From Archilochus colubris (Eukaryota > Chordata > Aves > Apodiformes > Trochilidae), in assembly GCA_023079485.1 (NCBI GenBank), contig CM041084.1:99490467-99554466 (forward strand): 64,000 nucleotides of DNA. The letters are read 5' to 3'. Positions within the stretch are counted from its first letter, which is position 1, and every line of letters starts with the position of its first letter. Under the pieces are notes generated by a model. That model made no database searches. It was not told where the DNA came from and saw only the letters and a list, made by a program, of their open reading frames with translations. A program made the translations under genes and the position numbers. This document shows positions 1-13,848 of the stretch, piece by piece.

Positions 1-2502
1 GTTCTCTGGAACAATTTGCCTTTTTTGTGCAAAACTACCCATCATTCCAAGACATCATTCAGCCAGACTCAAGCTTTGTGAAAAGCTAAAACATGAAGGC
101 CAGGTGGCTATGCAAGTGCACTGGAATGTATCAGCCAAAGCCCTTTGTTCAAGGCTCCAGTTCAGTAACCTGTGTGTCATGGATTATGTGAAGAGGTCTC
201 ATCTTTTATTCAGTGGACTTTGTGCTATGTAAATTCAGGCATACCCACAGGTAAAGATATGGTATAATTTTTTTATAGGTGGAGTCTAGGCACCTGATGC
301 ACTTTTAGCCTTGTATTTGTTTATGCTCATTTTTAGCTAGGGTTCTCATGTAACAACAGTGTTAACGTGGCTATGCCATGAAATGCATATATATGCACTC
401 TTGGACCATTTATAATGTGATATAATTACTTTTACCTGAAATCCAAATTTTTTATTTCAGGGATTGCTTCACCGTCACCTTGATGGGGCTGTGACGCACC
501 ACAGAATATCTTCCAGGGTAGGACATCATGTTGTTTGTCCCTTTTTTTCAGTTCTAAACATTATTTTCCCTCTTCAGAATTTGTAATCAATGTCACATTC
601 TAGCTTTGTCCTCATTTAAAGGAACCTACTTCCCCTATAGAAATGTCACTTCCTAAAAAAAAAAAAACAAAACACCAAAAAAACAAAACAACACCAAAAT
701 AACAAAAACAAAAAAAACCCCAAACCAAAACAAACAAACAAACAAACAAACAAACCCCACCACGGTGAAAAACTTATTAAGAAGAAAGAAAACAACCGGT
801 TCCTTTTCAGCTATCCCTCTCATGAGAAAACAAGTTTACCTTTCAAGAGCCCTTTCCGAGATCAATATATTAGCAGGGTGTCTCAAAAGCCTCCTTTGTA
901 TTCAAAACTGTCAAGAAACTGAGTCACCTCCATTAGAAATGTCAGCCCTTAAAGACTTCTGTCCCTCCTTACTGTGACTATGAGGAGAACCATTTCAGTG
1001 TTAAAAGGCTGTGCTGTAGGAGGAAAGCTGGTTGAGTGCCAGCAGGCAGTTCAGGTTGCCACCTTGAAAGCAAATTTTCCCTGAGAACCAGAAATGACCT
1101 CCAGAGTGTGGCAAAACTCGGAGGACAAATGGCATCACTAAAGGGAATGGTGCCAAGAGAGGGATTTCATTCTCATTTGGATTCCCGAGTGTTTCAAGAA
1201 ATAGAGCAGAAAATTTAAGTCTTGGTTTTGAACATCCCTCTTTCTGAGGGCTCCTATTAGATTCCTACAATACATTTCGTGCTTTTTTTTGGTAAATATC
1301 TACAGTGTAAAATTATCCCATATAGTGAGTGATGAATATAGACAGGATCTCGGGTATTTGATAGTGATTTTAATTTTGCTGATGACTTTATTTTTTTGCA
1401 GAGCTAGAATATGGGAAAGAGATTTTGAAATACCTTGTGTCATCCAGGTTGCGCCCATTGCTCTTCCTTGCTAAACCTCTGTGAAAACTCCTGACATATT
1501 TGTTGGCAAAGCAGCCAGATTCTTTGAAGATGACAAGAAGCAGGGATTTCTTTTTTAAGGTGCTTAGCCTACATTACAACCCTATTAAAAAAGTCAAGAG
1601 AAACTTCTACTATCCTGGTATTAATTTTTAAATTTAGTTTAAGTCATTGACAACCACACTATTTCTTGCCCCCCAAGTCATGTTATATTGACAAAGAGGA
1701 AGGAATGTGATGTTCATTTTCCTCAAGGGCATCTCTTAGACATATAAGCTGACTTCCTTATTGATTGGTACTTGCCAATATGTAATCAGAAGCCTAGGGA
1801 TTGTCTCTTAGTCTGTAACAGATCATTTCCCCAGAGTATTCTACTTGTTGTAGGGGAAAAGGAATTTAGTTGTTAGGGCTTTATCTTCTTCTTTAAACAT
1901 GCTTTTTACTGTCGTGGAGGGAGCAGGAATGGCATTGAATAGGTGAAAGAAATGTGAATTAAATGGACTTCAGGGAAATGCATTTTTATTTTCTAAAATT
2001 CATGGAGTGTGGTAATCAGAAGGGTTGAATATTTCATCATAAATAAGGTGTGTGTCAAAGAACTTCTGACAGACGATGGGGAAGATAAAGCTTGGGTTCT
2101 TTAGGGATAAAAATTATTTCTGGCTGCAGTATTTTAACAGTCAGAATAAAAAAAATCCTTCCCAAGCTAAGTGGTCTATACCTAATCAGGAGCCTCAAAA
2201 TTCTCTTCTACCCTACTGCTAGACTTTCCTGCACTGAACATTGACATCTTATTAAAAACTTGCTCATTGGTGTGACACAAAATGCAAGTTCATACAGGTC
2301 TCTTGTACTTCAAGTTCTTCCAGTGTACTATTTTCAGTTTTCACAAGAACTGTGTTACAAAACAATTTCAGTAACACTTCTGCACTGTGTCTTCAATACA
2401 GTGATTAGGAATGCTAATATCATGAGCCTGTCCTCATTATCCTACAAAATACCCAGCAGTGATAAGCAGTAATGCAAACTAATCTGCATCAAGACCCACT
2501 TA
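1..2502. other. Intergenic DNA, no gene recognised
   Basis: Apart from the A-rich tract at 655-757 I see no repeat family, RNA gene or coding exon of a known protein. In mammals VAPA lies beyond the 3' side of RAB31; none of its exons was recognised here on either strand. A weak exon-like segment on the plus strand at 462-514 is discussed as a finding. Confidence 0.6.
655..757. repeat. A-rich / (CAAA)n simple repeat
   Basis: About 100 bases are almost only A with scattered C. The stretch from 730 is a clean CAAA array. It could be a decayed poly-A tail, but no retrocopy is recognisable beside it. Confidence 0.85.
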
Positions 2503-2734
2503 AGAATCACAGAATCATAGAATGGTTTGGGTCGGAGGGAACCTTAAAGATCATCTCGTTCCAACCCCCCTGCATGGGCAGGGACACCTCCCACCAGACC
2601 AGGTTGCTCAAGGCCCCATCCAACCTGGCCTTGAACACTTCCAGGGAGGGGGCAGCCACAGCTTCCTTGGGTAACCTGTGCCAGTGTCTCACCACCCTCA
2701 AATTAAAGAATTTCTTCCTAATCTCTAACCTAAA
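2503..2734 (-). mobile_element. CR1 LINE, 5'-truncated 3' end
   Basis: The plus strand begins with the reverse complement of the CR1 terminal octamer repeat (gaatcaca gaatcata). On the minus strand an open frame at 2507-2770 encodes the usual C-terminal tail of the CR1 reverse-transcriptase protein, with RLDGALSNLVWWEVSLPMQG visible. It is one of the better-preserved CR1 copies here, and it lies outside RAB31, downstream of the gene. Confidence 0.93.
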
Positions 2735-4599
2735 TAACTTGGTAGTATCTAAAATGCAGACATCTTGCAATAAGGACTCTTCTTAATCGAAAGAGAAGAA
2801 ATCCATCTGAAATAGATTTTTCAGACATTAAAAAGGCTGTATTATGCTGCATTATGGTATTACTTATTCCTTCTCATCTTTACTTGCTAAATGCAATTAA
2901 AAACTGGTATTACAGTTTCTAGCGAAGAGTCCTACTTTTCAACGCTTACATCATGCACTGAATTTACCCCTGGCCTGGCTGGTAAAATAGATGCAATCAA
3001 AAGCAGATCATATTAATGGTCCAGAACCCCATTTCATTTGAATTTATCCTATCATTGACACCAAGTCCTTAGGGAGTAAGTTCCAACAATTAACAGAAGT
3101 GTAAGTCCAAATACTTTTAGTTAGTCTATGGGTGTTTTAATGCTTTTAAGAAATTACACTGATGTCTTGTGTAAAACAACACTGAGGGGAGAAAAATCCT
3201 GCAACTAGCTGTTTAACTTTCAGGGAAGGGAGGCATTTCATAAACCTGGTAGTAGCCTAAACACTTTTACAGATTAGCTGAGGGGGTGCAGGTATAAAGT
3301 AGATACACAGATTTCATCAGCCTTGCTGTCCTGATTTCAGAACAGTGCTCAGGAGATCACAGCAGGGAGTGCAATGATGCTCTCTGCTGAAAGACTGGAG
3401 CTGCAGTCATGCTTTTGAGGGCTGAAATGTCAAATACTTTTCCTTAAGCACCCTGAGACACAACCTTCAGTCTTCAAAAGGAAAGCAGAGGAGGTTCATT
3501 TTGCAGTCAATTGTACAGCTCCCCTCTCATTGCAAAATTCAACTCTAAACCAGCCTAAAGCACTACAAGACTTGCTTCCAAGCAACATAAAACATCCCAC
3601 TGACAATGCAAGGACTGATCCATCGAGGGGCACAACTCCCAAAAAACCTGCATTGACTTCTGACTTTCCAGCACACTAATAATCATATAGAGGTGCTTAC
3701 TTAGGCTTTCCTTGAATTAAATACATCACCTTTTACAGTTTAGTTATGTACCTGAGTTCATTTTTATTTATGGAAAGGTAGAGATAAGATGAATAATTTT
3801 TTCAGTGTGATTATAAATACTTTAAAGCAGGGAACAGATCCTGCAGGTTATCTTCAAGCACTAACTAAACTCACAGTCTATATAATCCCCTTTGAAATAC
3901 TGGTTTCTCCTTACATAGAGAAATGGTGTTCTGTGGTGTTGAGTTATTGTGCTTCCTGTGTACTGGTGTGCATTGAATATATCATGGTATTTAGAAAACC
4001 ACTGCTGCTCCAAAATCCTGTTCTTTCCTTAAAATCTCCAACCCTTGATTCACAGTCATCATCATTATGGTAACAACTTTGAAAATATGAACCAGAATGC
4101 CAAAACCTTCTAGTATCTTTAAAGACCTCTTGAAACAATAATACTAAGAGTTATGCAATACTGCATACTTCTTTTTAGGGGTTCTTAATCCCTAAAAACA
4201 AGTTTGAAGGACATAAAGTAGGGTAAAAAACCTAAATGCAGCACTAAAAGAAAAGCATACAACAGAGGAAGTGTCTTATGAGCCAGAGTCATGGCTGCTA
4301 TTAAAAGCAAGTGTTAACTGTAAGCTAATTTTTTACTGACAGCTCCTGTTCTACATTTCCAAGCTGATACTGGCCACTCAGGTACTTCTCTTCTAATGGA
4401 CAAATAAAATAACTTATCAAAGGGATTTTCACATAATCTTTTTCTGGTTCTTGATTGTTCATCTGCACAGCAGGATCCCTCAGGAAGGCATTCAGTTTCT
4501 GCTAAAAGGCCAGCAGCACACATTTCAAGCAGCATTTAAATCCCAGGTAAGCCATCCACAGACTGCAGACAGCCCTTTTTCAAGAGCAAATTATGTGAA
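2735..4599. other. Intergenic DNA, no feature recognised
   Basis: Unique-looking AT-rich sequence. A plus-strand frame of 94 codons at 3789-4073 and a minus-strand frame at 3944-4138 have no family signature and are treated as chance. Confidence 0.6.
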
Positions 4600-5654
4600 A
4601 AATGGGACCTGTTTTGTTCTGTTTTATTGAAACCAGACGTCTCCAAATCAGAAGTATTTAAAATATTTATTAGCATTAATCATTGTAGGTTAATTAAAAC
4701 ACAAAACCTACGTTTTAGGGCAAAAAATATTATAAGGTATGATACAATTAATATGTCAAACAGAAGGTAAAGTATTAACAGATTGCAGCATCTCATACAT
4801 GTAAGCGAGTGGGTCCAGCCCAGTCAAAGCCCTTATATAAACAAAACAGGGAAAGAATACTTAGTAGATGTTTTTAAATTGACAATTTATCACTGACTCT
4901 GGTTTAAATAATTAAGGGTAGGATAGCGAAATATATCATCACTGTACTGAAAAGGTCAGATTATAGTCAGAGTGCTTGCACGTATAATTTATCTAGTCAC
5001 ACTTATTACCATGTGCCACAAAGAATTAGTGGAGACAAGGGATGATATGGAACTCTTCTAGGCTTTGGCACAGACCAGAGTGTAGCACTTCAGACAGACT
5101 TGCTGGACCAAGAACAAAAATTTTTGCTGAGTCTCAGTTCTTGAAAAGAATGGCCTTTTTCAAATTTCTCAGTCTGAAAGACAAACTTTTTCTACAATAT
5201 GCCATTTTCATGCATAAGAATGGCAAGTCAACAATTGTACCTCTGTGTATCTCCATCTTCTCGCTTCAGTTTGTAGCTTTCAGTTCATAAAGGTGAAGTG
5301 ATCATTAATAAAAAGTATACTTACAAAATACAATGTGCAGTATATAAGAACCAGATATAGTGAAAAACCACTACATGTCAGCCTAACAATATAAAACTCT
5401 ACTTATATACACATATATATGCAGAGCATATATGAAAACTAGTTCCATCATAATCTGGCTCTTAAACTAGTTCATGACAAGCCAGAAAAACAAGTTACCC
5501 ACAACTGTACAGACACAGTCTTAAGTCATGGTGCAAACAAGCTCCACCAAACATCCTTGGCACGGCAGCCTGTGCTTCAGCCCAGCTGCCAGCTTGCTTG
5601 AAAAAAACAGTCTTGGACAAATCCAGCACCAGCTGGCCAACCTAGAACTGCAGG

Positions 5655-5655
<1 letters not shown>

Positions 5656-5686
<31 letters not shown>

Positions 5687-5694
5687 TACTATTA
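5656..5694. repeat. (ATT)n microsatellite
   Basis: About nine perfect ATT units followed by interrupted ATTACT units. It lies in the presumed 3' UTR or downstream DNA of RAB31. Confidence 0.92.
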
Positions 5695-7683
5695 GAGCAG
5701 ATCAGCTACAGAGCGAGGTGCTCCTGTGCAGTAATTTATCTTTTCACCAGCCATTATTTACCAAGAGGAATTCCAGTTCCTGCTGAAATCTTTGACTCAG
5801 AGTTTGAGGTTGATTTTTTTTTTTTTTATATCATTTTTCTGTCTGTTTATGAAGAGTGGTGGTACTTCTAAGCAACACAGGCAACAAAAGGAAGCAGAAA
5901 TCATGAATTTTACATTTGAAAAAAAATCACAACTTTTCAAACAAACCATCCCACCATTTGAAGAAGAAGGTTAAAGCTGCACTTCAGCCATGAGGAACAG
6001 CAGAGAGGCAACTTCACTGCCAAAAGATGAGCCCTGTTGTGAAAGAAAATGTGAGCTGCTCTGCACAGCACAGTGGCCTCTTACTTTTTCACTTCAGAGT
6101 TCCCTACTGAAGCTTACCAAGCCTCAATATCTTATACAATCAGTATCCTTATTCTTTTAAATCTTTTTCTTGACTAAAGCAGAATAAAGTGATTTAGATT
6201 TGGCCTACTGAATGCAAAAGTATCTTTCATCTTACTTTCCCTGCACTTGAATTTCAACATCTACATCACTGTAACAACTTCCAATTTTGAACTATTTTAA
6301 CATGAAACTCATAAACCTGTTCTGATTCACATACAGCTCAGTGGCAGCTGTGAGAGCTGATTGCTCAGGACAGCATCTATTCCATACAAATCAGCATCAA
6401 TTGCCAGTTCAAGCATAAATTAGAGAATGCAAGGTACTCATAGAATTGCCTTGCAATGCCTTTAGACATCTCAGATAATGTTTAATGAGTTTTGAGATAT
6501 CACATTAAAAAAAAAAAAGGTAATATGCCACAAAGATTTATGAAAGCTTAAAAATCTGTTATGCATAACTACTATATGTAGAATTAAAATATATGACACC
6601 TTTAAAAATGTGGGTTTGATCTTACCTTATGTTCTTGGTAACAAATCTAGGCTTTTACTTGGTTTTATTTAGGAAGAAGCAGGTGTCTTGCAGCACTGAG
6701 TCATAGCCTTCATAAATTATATGAATCTGTAATGTTGAGAAGTTTGGTATTTCTTTAGTCCTGAAGGACAGGTTAACCTCTCCCACAGCCAGAAGCAAGG
6801 GCCAGGCACTCCTGGCAGACTCACTTGTACTAGGATGGGATGCAATGTTCCCTAAAGGATCCTGTTTCCCTCCCCAACCATCAACACTGATGACTGCTGA
6901 ATTTTCACTTAAATAACCCTGGATTATCTGTTAAATAGTTGCTGCAAAGCAGCAGTGAAGTGGATCATATATCAGCACAAGTGACAACTGAAAGTTTACC
7001 CAAAATCCTTTCTCATGGCAGCTGTCTGAGTCTCTGTGTTATCCAAGGGCATATTTTCAAGTATGAGCTTTCAAAGGAGTCTGAAGTATGTGAAGAAAAA
7101 CAAAAAAAACCCAAAACCAATGCAGCTTAGATTCTTAGAAAAAATCCAGTGGGATACTTCCCACCTATAACTACTTCAAGCCCTCTGAAGACAAAGAAAT
7201 ACCTGTTGATTACACCTGGCTCTGGTTTAAGCCCTAATAAGTATTGCCATTTTCTCAAAGCAGTCTCACAACCAAGCAGTAAGGTCTGTATAAACATGGA
7301 AACCCAACTCTAGCCTGCCTGCCCATGATTTATGGTGAAAAGTTGTTTTTCTCATTAGGTTGCTTTTTAAGTCCCTAAACAAATGTGCATTAGAGTTAAT
7401 TTTCCTGAAGTTAATTGGTTCTGAAGCCTGCATTCTTACCCTAGTTCTGATTTATAATGAAATTGATAAATCCATAAAAGATGGAAGTGGAAAACACATA
7501 CAGTTCTACAGTATTTCTAGTTCACAACCACCAATTGGACACATTTTTTTTCTACATCATATTTTCAAGTGCATCAAGCTTCAAAAGTATCATGCAGTAA
7601 CATCATACCCCATCCCCACGCAGGATGTGGGACTACTCCACAAGTTCACAGAATTGCATTTGTAAAGAAACACTTTCCTTTGT

Positions 7684-7689
7684 TTTATT
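7684..7689 (-). promoter_or_regulatory. Candidate proximal polyadenylation signal of RAB31
   Basis: On the minus strand this reads AATAAA, about 1.0 kb after the stop codon. A GT/T-rich stretch (GTGTTTCTTT) follows at the right distance for a downstream element. It is the first canonical hexamer I noticed after the stop. The hexamer is common by chance, so this is only a candidate. Confidence 0.35.
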
Positions 7690-8708
7690 ACAGTCCAGCC
7701 TTTAACTCCAAATGATATGTTCTCATAAGACCTTTTTGTACAGAAATATAATTCTACCAATTTGAAGACTTCTTGGAAAGCTGCAGTGAGACCACGAAGA
7801 AGTGGAGCAGTGTGGCGCTCTCTTAGAAATCAGGGAAGTGGCATCTTTGAGCAGAGACAGCTCTGGTCTGGAGCACAGATCTGGAGTAAACCTGGTATGT
7901 AGTGGAGAATAAGATGTCATTTATATTTTTTTCTTAATTTCAGTTATTAATGAGGCCTACATCTTGGACAGGCAATCAGTCCAGGGAAAGCACAGTGGCT
8001 GCATCTTCATTTCTTTCTGGAGCAGACTGCGAATTGCATGGAGTCCAGCAGTGTCCTTCATGACAACTTCTTTCACATACACAGCACCTCCTGACACAGA
8101 TTTTGACTTCTACCCTGTAGAAACTGTACTTGATCATCCTTTGGATCCATGTTGTTGGCTTTTTTTTTTTCTAGTTAGCAATTCAGTCCATTTCTTGCTG
8201 ATGTTTACTGAAAGTATGAGATGAAGCTACAAATTTAGAAAAATACAGAAGCAGAGTCCTGCTAGAAAGATGCTAGAGAAACACTAAGCCAAAATTGAGG
8301 GTTTATGGTGTTTTTTTCACCCTATTACTAAAGAAAAAATTCTAAAAACCTGTCAAGTCCACATTGCAATGCAAGAAGAAAAGTTTCTGCAGCAAATCTA
8401 AAATTTGTGTATAAAAGGATCTTCTTATTTAAAATAAAAGGACAATAGTCATTGGCTTAAACGGAGAATTGGAATACTCTGACATTATAATTCTGACAGG
8501 ATATTAGAGATGATTTTCCAACTCAGTTTTGCAAAATCTCTTTGAAGTAAAGCTTTCTGCTTCTGGTCCTTGCATTATTGCTCATGGGAAGTATTGAAAT
8601 TACAGCTTTCAAGATAAGAAGCCACATCACTGAGATCACAAAGTCCTTTTCCCAGTGAAAAAGCAAATGGTGCTGCTTTTCAAGTAAATCTAAAAAGATC
8701 AAGTTGGG

Positions 8709-8806
8709 TCAGCAGCACCGCCTACCCATCTGTGAAGTCTGCTTTCCAAGTTTGATGGCTCCATTATTACTGTTTTCATGAGGATCTAAAGGTGGAATTT
8801 GCCGAC
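8709..8806 (-). CDS. RAB31: RAB31 terminal coding exon 7 (residues 163-194 and stop)
   Basis: The exon completes Ser163 and encodes 31 further residues, beginning RQIPPLDPHENSNNG and ending GRRCC, then TGA at 8709-8711. This is the hypervariable C-terminal domain that directs membrane targeting. The final Cys-Cys is the double geranylgeranylation site of Rab proteins. The acceptor is GTGTTTCAG|GTCGG. The start of the exon matches known RAB31 closely, while the stretch AIKLGKQTSQMG differs clearly from what I remember of mammals, as expected for this domain. Exons 2-7 plus 12 missing residues give 194, the usual RAB31 length. Confidence 0.96.
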
Positions 8807-11800
8807 CTGAAACACATGAGGAGAGAGTGAATTCAATTTTCCTGATGCAGTAACAACACATGCAGATAACAGGTGGAACAATTTAGATTGCAAAAGAATG
8901 ACATCTGTGAAACTTCACCAGAAACAACCATCTCCTGTGTACTGTAAATATTTTTCCCTGCATCCTGCTTATGAAAGATTTTCATATTTTAAAAAATTGC
9001 TATTGAGAATGCATCAAGTACATTGCAATGAAATACAGTGAAATGATGTTACCCATGTATTTTTTTAAAAAACAGTGATCTTACTGAACACTTTACAACT
9101 AAGAAAGAGAAAATTCTTAGGTTTCTACTAATTTCACTTAAATGTGAATGGTGCTAGTTTAACAAAATCTTGCCTGCTTTAAATCTTCATGACATTTAGT
9201 CCTTGTACCCTGGAGTTTCACTAGGCACTGTAACTCAACACATGCTGCCTATACTTGAAAAGAAAAACAAATCTGTTCTTTTCATTGAATCCCTCCTTCC
9301 TTTGTGGGGTACCCATCTCAATTGGCAACTTTGATTACTTAATACCATCCCCTCCCCAGACTCTTCTGACTTTTTAATCGCCTTATGGGGTGATTATTTT
9401 AAGTGTCTGAAAGAATTTAAGCAATGACAGGATACCTAAAGGTGTCTACCAGAGGCAGAAGGCACTGCTCCAACTCCCTCCTGGTTTTTCCATTAAACCC
9501 ATTGTATGATCTCTCCAACAGCATCTTGGAGAGCTTACAGTCTTGGTAATGCACTTTCTCATTACCCTGACGATTTGAAGTAATTTTTTTTCTGAAGTTG
9601 AATCTACTTTCTATGACTTACTCCTGGTTTTACTGTTACCTGTTTTAAATAACAAGAGTTAAAATTGTCATGTGCCACTTCCAGAGAGCGTCAGGCTCCT
9701 GTGAATAGCTCATCATAATCTTTAGCCAAATGTTCTTTGCCAAAGTCCTACAAATTACTTGGGGGGGGGAGGGTTGCTGTGGGAGAGCAAGATAAAAGCA
9801 TTCAGGTACAATCCAGTGCCAATGAAATCAAACTGCAATATTTCATCTGTAAAACTTGTGCCCAAATTACCTTTGGTCAAGTCCATCAAAATTTCACATC
9901 TCCTATTCAGTCAGTTCTATACAGGTGCCTTATGCAACCAAAGAGTGACTTTTTAAAGCAGATTATCTTGGGTGTTTGTACAACTGAATGAGAAGGGGAA
10001 ATTCCTCACATTACTAAGCTGAAGATGCTGTATTTGGTCCAAGAGAGTGAGAAACAAGTATCTTGAGGGCTGAAGCATGTATAAGCACTGACATTAAAAT
10101 GCTTCACTCTATTTAGGTCACTAAAATATCACCTTCACACCTTGCTTACATTATGTTTGGACTTCATGATTGTAAGCATCCTTCCAAAGTAAAATAAAAA
10201 AAGCAGAATGGCTGGTTATAGACACAGCTGTTAGGTGCATTAGTTCTCTTGGCTTTGTTTAGAGATAAAGAGAATCCACTAATTCTTAAAACTCCAGAGA
10301 ATACAAAGAACATAGTATCTGAGAGAGGCTTTCCAAGAAGGTAAGGCTGTTGTTGTAGAGAGCTGGACAGAACTTTGGCATTAGGTACCTACTGTTTCAA
10401 AAGTGCTTTCAATTCAGTCCCAGACAAAACCAATCCCTGTCAACCTGACTTACAGCACAATGTAACTAAAAAAAGCTGTAATCTACAAATGCCATTTCCA
10501 TAACTAAGCAAATATTTTCTAAACATTTGGTTCTTCTAAACAGCAAGTTTGGAAGAGGGGAGCTTTGAGGTCCAAACTTGCTTAACTTTCATTTTAGAAA
10601 TCCACATTAAACAACTATGTTGCCTCTGTTTCTCATTCAACATTTCGTATTTCATGTAAGTTTCAAGTCTTTCCTACAGTACTCTTGCTGCATATGCAAA
10701 GAAGCAAGCAAACTTATCTTTGGAGCAGAACCATTGCAGGCTTCAAGGGCAGTAAGCACTTGGTCCAGTTCAGATCAGGACACAATATATATGTCCTTAA
10801 GAATCACACTGGTTTATTTCATTTCTCAAAATGATAAAAATCACACATATAACAACTACAAATACTAAAGAGAAAAAAAACCTCTCTAGAAATAATATTT
10901 GCTGATTAGTCATTCTGGCCTTTGAACATAAGCCCTATTTGTCATTAACTAGCCACAGTTTCTGCTGTTTGGATACCCTTCCTTGCATTCAGTACAAGGA
11001 AATAAATAAGTTTTAAACAGTCTAAAACTTTTTCAAGGTTGAGAATATTTTTTCAGTAGGTGAGTTTTCTCCCACTTAATATTTCTCTTATTACCAGATT
11101 TATTAAACCCTCAAGTTTAAACATTTTAATTTTAGAAACAAGACTTAGCACTGCCCAAGCAGCTTTTACTATCTACCTGATGCCCAGGAGCATAAAACTT
11201 GGTCTAATACCTGGGAACTAGCTCAGCAGTGATACAGTGACTTTTCACAAGGGGCTGGGGGAAGGAGATTGAAAAATAATCAGTCAGAAATCTGTTGGAG
11301 CAGTTGTCTCTCCCTGGGCCTCCTTGACAGCAAGGCTCCCCACAGATGCTGTAACACAAAAAGGTTTAAGCAGCAACAAAACACTAAGGACAAGCAGAAA
11401 AGTGCTGAGCCTGCACCTACGTTTCCTGCCTCCCAACTAGCTCAATCATTATTGCTACCTAAAAGCAACACGATCATCACAGCTTGTCATTCAGCTCCTG
11501 ATAAATATGGCATCCATATTGCTGACACCAACTCAAATAGAGCTAGCACTGACTCAGGATCAACAGAGGTCATAAATTGAATTAATTTTAGAAAGTCTAT
11601 ACTAATTTTAAAAGTATATCTCACTGTTCCAGAGAATAAAAGGCACCCAGGTATCAGACAATCTACAGCACTGTTAATTTATGCTGCTTCTTTCAGAAAG
11701 AATGAGAAGTCCACTGGCAGCCAGCCCAGCAACTCTCCTGCTGAACAAATACATTGAGACAATTCTTCCTCAGACACAATCAGCTCAAAAGGTCCCTTAG

Positions 11801-12081
11801 AGATCAAACTCTTCTGTTGCTTAACTTATGACAACAAACTAGACCACAAATAGAGTCTCTCCCCCATTTTACAGAGCAGGACACAAGTAGCCAGCTTGCC
11901 CAAGACCACCAACAGCACATCTTAGGATTCCAGATGAAACAGTCAGTCACACAGAGAAAAGCAGATGCACACACATTTATCTAAGAACTCTACAGCTGAA
12001 CTGGTGAAATGAGGAACTTAAGGATATACTAATTCCTGAGATGGTATTAAAGTTCCATATAGTTCCCATTGATGATTTTTT

Positions 12082-12602
12082 CACAGAATCGTTATTGCTG
12101 GAAAAGACCTTTAAGATCATCATGTCCAACAATTAAACTAACTCTACCGAGTCCAGTCCTAAATCATGTCCCCAAGAGACACATCTACATGTGCTTTAAA
12201 CACATCCACGGATGGTGCTTCAATCACCTCCCTGGGCAGCCTGTTCCAATGCTTGGTGATCTGTTCAATGGAAAAGTTTCTCCTAATAGCCAAACTAAAC
12301 CTCCTCTGGTGCAACTTGAGGCCATTTCCTCTGGCCCTGTTACCTGGGAGAAGAGACTGACCCTCACTCTCCTACAACCTCCTTTCAGGTGGAGAGTGAT
12401 AAGGTTCCCCCTCAGCCTCTTTTTCTCCAGGCTAAACAACTTCAGTTCCCTCATATGCGCCTCATGTTCTCCAGACCCTTCACCAACTTTGTTGTCCTTC
12501 TGTGGACTCATTCCAGCACCACCATGTCCTTCTTGTAGTGGGGGCCCAAAACTGAACAGAGTACTTGAGGTGCAACCTCACCAGTGCCACACTCTATATG
12601 CA
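12082..12602 (-). mobile_element. CR1 LINE, about 0.5-kb 3' fragment in intron 6
   Basis: The 3' terminus is at 12082 (cacagaatc on the plus strand). It is followed by CR1 landmarks in reverse complement: 'aagatcatcatgtccaac', the 'cctccctgggcagcctgttcca' block, and 'ggccctgttacctgggagaagagactgaccc'. Only one terminal octamer unit is clear and the body is diverged, so this is an older copy. It is in the sense orientation relative to RAB31. Confidence 0.92.
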
Positions 12603-13848
12603 GCACTCACATCTGCAGACCTCTCTATGGAGTAACGTCCGCTGACTGCAATTTAAAAATTCTGGTTTTTACTTGTATTGATTAAATACCTGATTATATA
12701 TTTTGGTGTTAGCATTAGTGAAAATTAACTATGTCCCACAGATTTCGTGCAATAAGAACTGTAAATAAGCATCTCTCCACATTTGTGCAGAGGTCCCCTG
12801 TGATCTCATTCCAGTAAACACACCATGGTATGTAAACCAGTAAGCATCACAAGAGTCTGCTTAAATGTAGGATTACAATAGTTGCCATGGTTCTGAAATG
12901 AATCCAGGTTAACAGGTGGGAAACACTAAATCAATTGCATCTCCTTCTTTCTGGCTTATCTGAGTTGGGCTGAGTCCAGGATGAAGGTCAGAGTCTTCTC
13001 AATGCCCAATGGAGTTTCAGCTCCTGGTTCTGAGACTGTCAGAGCCAAAGAGAGTGTGAAATGGGAGGATGGGACAAGAGGTAAACAAATTGGGAAGAAA
13101 AACAAATGCAAACTGGAGCAGGAAAGCAAGATAGACAACAAGGACTGAGTGAGAGTTCTGCAAGCAGAATTTGAAGGCAGGTAGATGGGGATTGCTCTGC
13201 TGCAGTTGGAAACACAACGCATCTTCACAGTAACAAAATCTGTTCTCCTTTTTGAATGCAATGCACCACTTGCAAGATGTGGCATCCATTAGCTCAGAAA
13301 AATGAGTCTTGGAGTTGGGATTTTTGGTCTTGTTCATTTGTTTTTTTAACATGAAACTAGTTTCATCATTGACCTGTACAAGGCTGTGTGAAAGGTTGGA
13401 AACAGCCTTTAACTTGAGTGTAGGAAAAAAAACGCCAGCTGATTATCATTTTGATAAAGGAATAAACACAACAAGTGCACTGAACATAGACTCACTTAGT
13501 GTGTAGTGGAAATGAAATCAGATGTGATCAACTTGAGCTGGCACATCCAAGTGATGAAGTCTGAGTCCAAAAGAAGCACAGTTCTACTACCTAACACAAC
13601 TACAACAATTCTGCATGCAACTTCATATTTTAGGGGTCTGGAGGAAGGGGATATACTCATTAATGCAAGATATGAAACCCAGAGCAGCATCCTGACAATG
13701 TGACTGCTGTGGCTCACCTGGGAAAAGCAAGGCTTCTTCAAGTAGCAGTACAACAGCTATAAAATGGTCAGAACCTCCTAAAATTGTTAGCTGCATTACA
13801 GCAAAATGAGCCCCTGCAAAAGCATTGCTGTCTATAAACCTCACTAAC

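Larger units (their letters stand above)
4600..8708 (-). other. Probable RAB31 3' UTR and near downstream DNA, end undetermined
   Basis: The terminal exon must continue below the stop codon at 8709. No repeat or coding signal interrupts 5700-8708. Minus-strand AATAAA hexamers lie at 7684-7689, 6664-6669, 4666-4671 and 4623-4628, which would give 3' UTRs of about 1.0, 2.0, 4.0 and 4.1 kb. Mammalian RAB31 has a 3' UTR of several kilobases by my memory, so a distal site is plausible. The only low-complexity tract is an ATT microsatellite at 5656-5694. Which site is used cannot be decided from sequence. Confidence 0.45.

Noticed and set aside
1..4600. 3' exons of VAPA, the neighbour expected from mammalian gene order
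   Set aside because: I looked for the C-terminal membrane-anchor coding sequence on the minus strand and saw nothing matching; the neighbour probably lies outside the window.
12069..12635. 188-codon plus-strand open frame
   Set aside because: It reads the antisense strand of a CR1 element; CR1 3' sequences often give spurious antisense frames.
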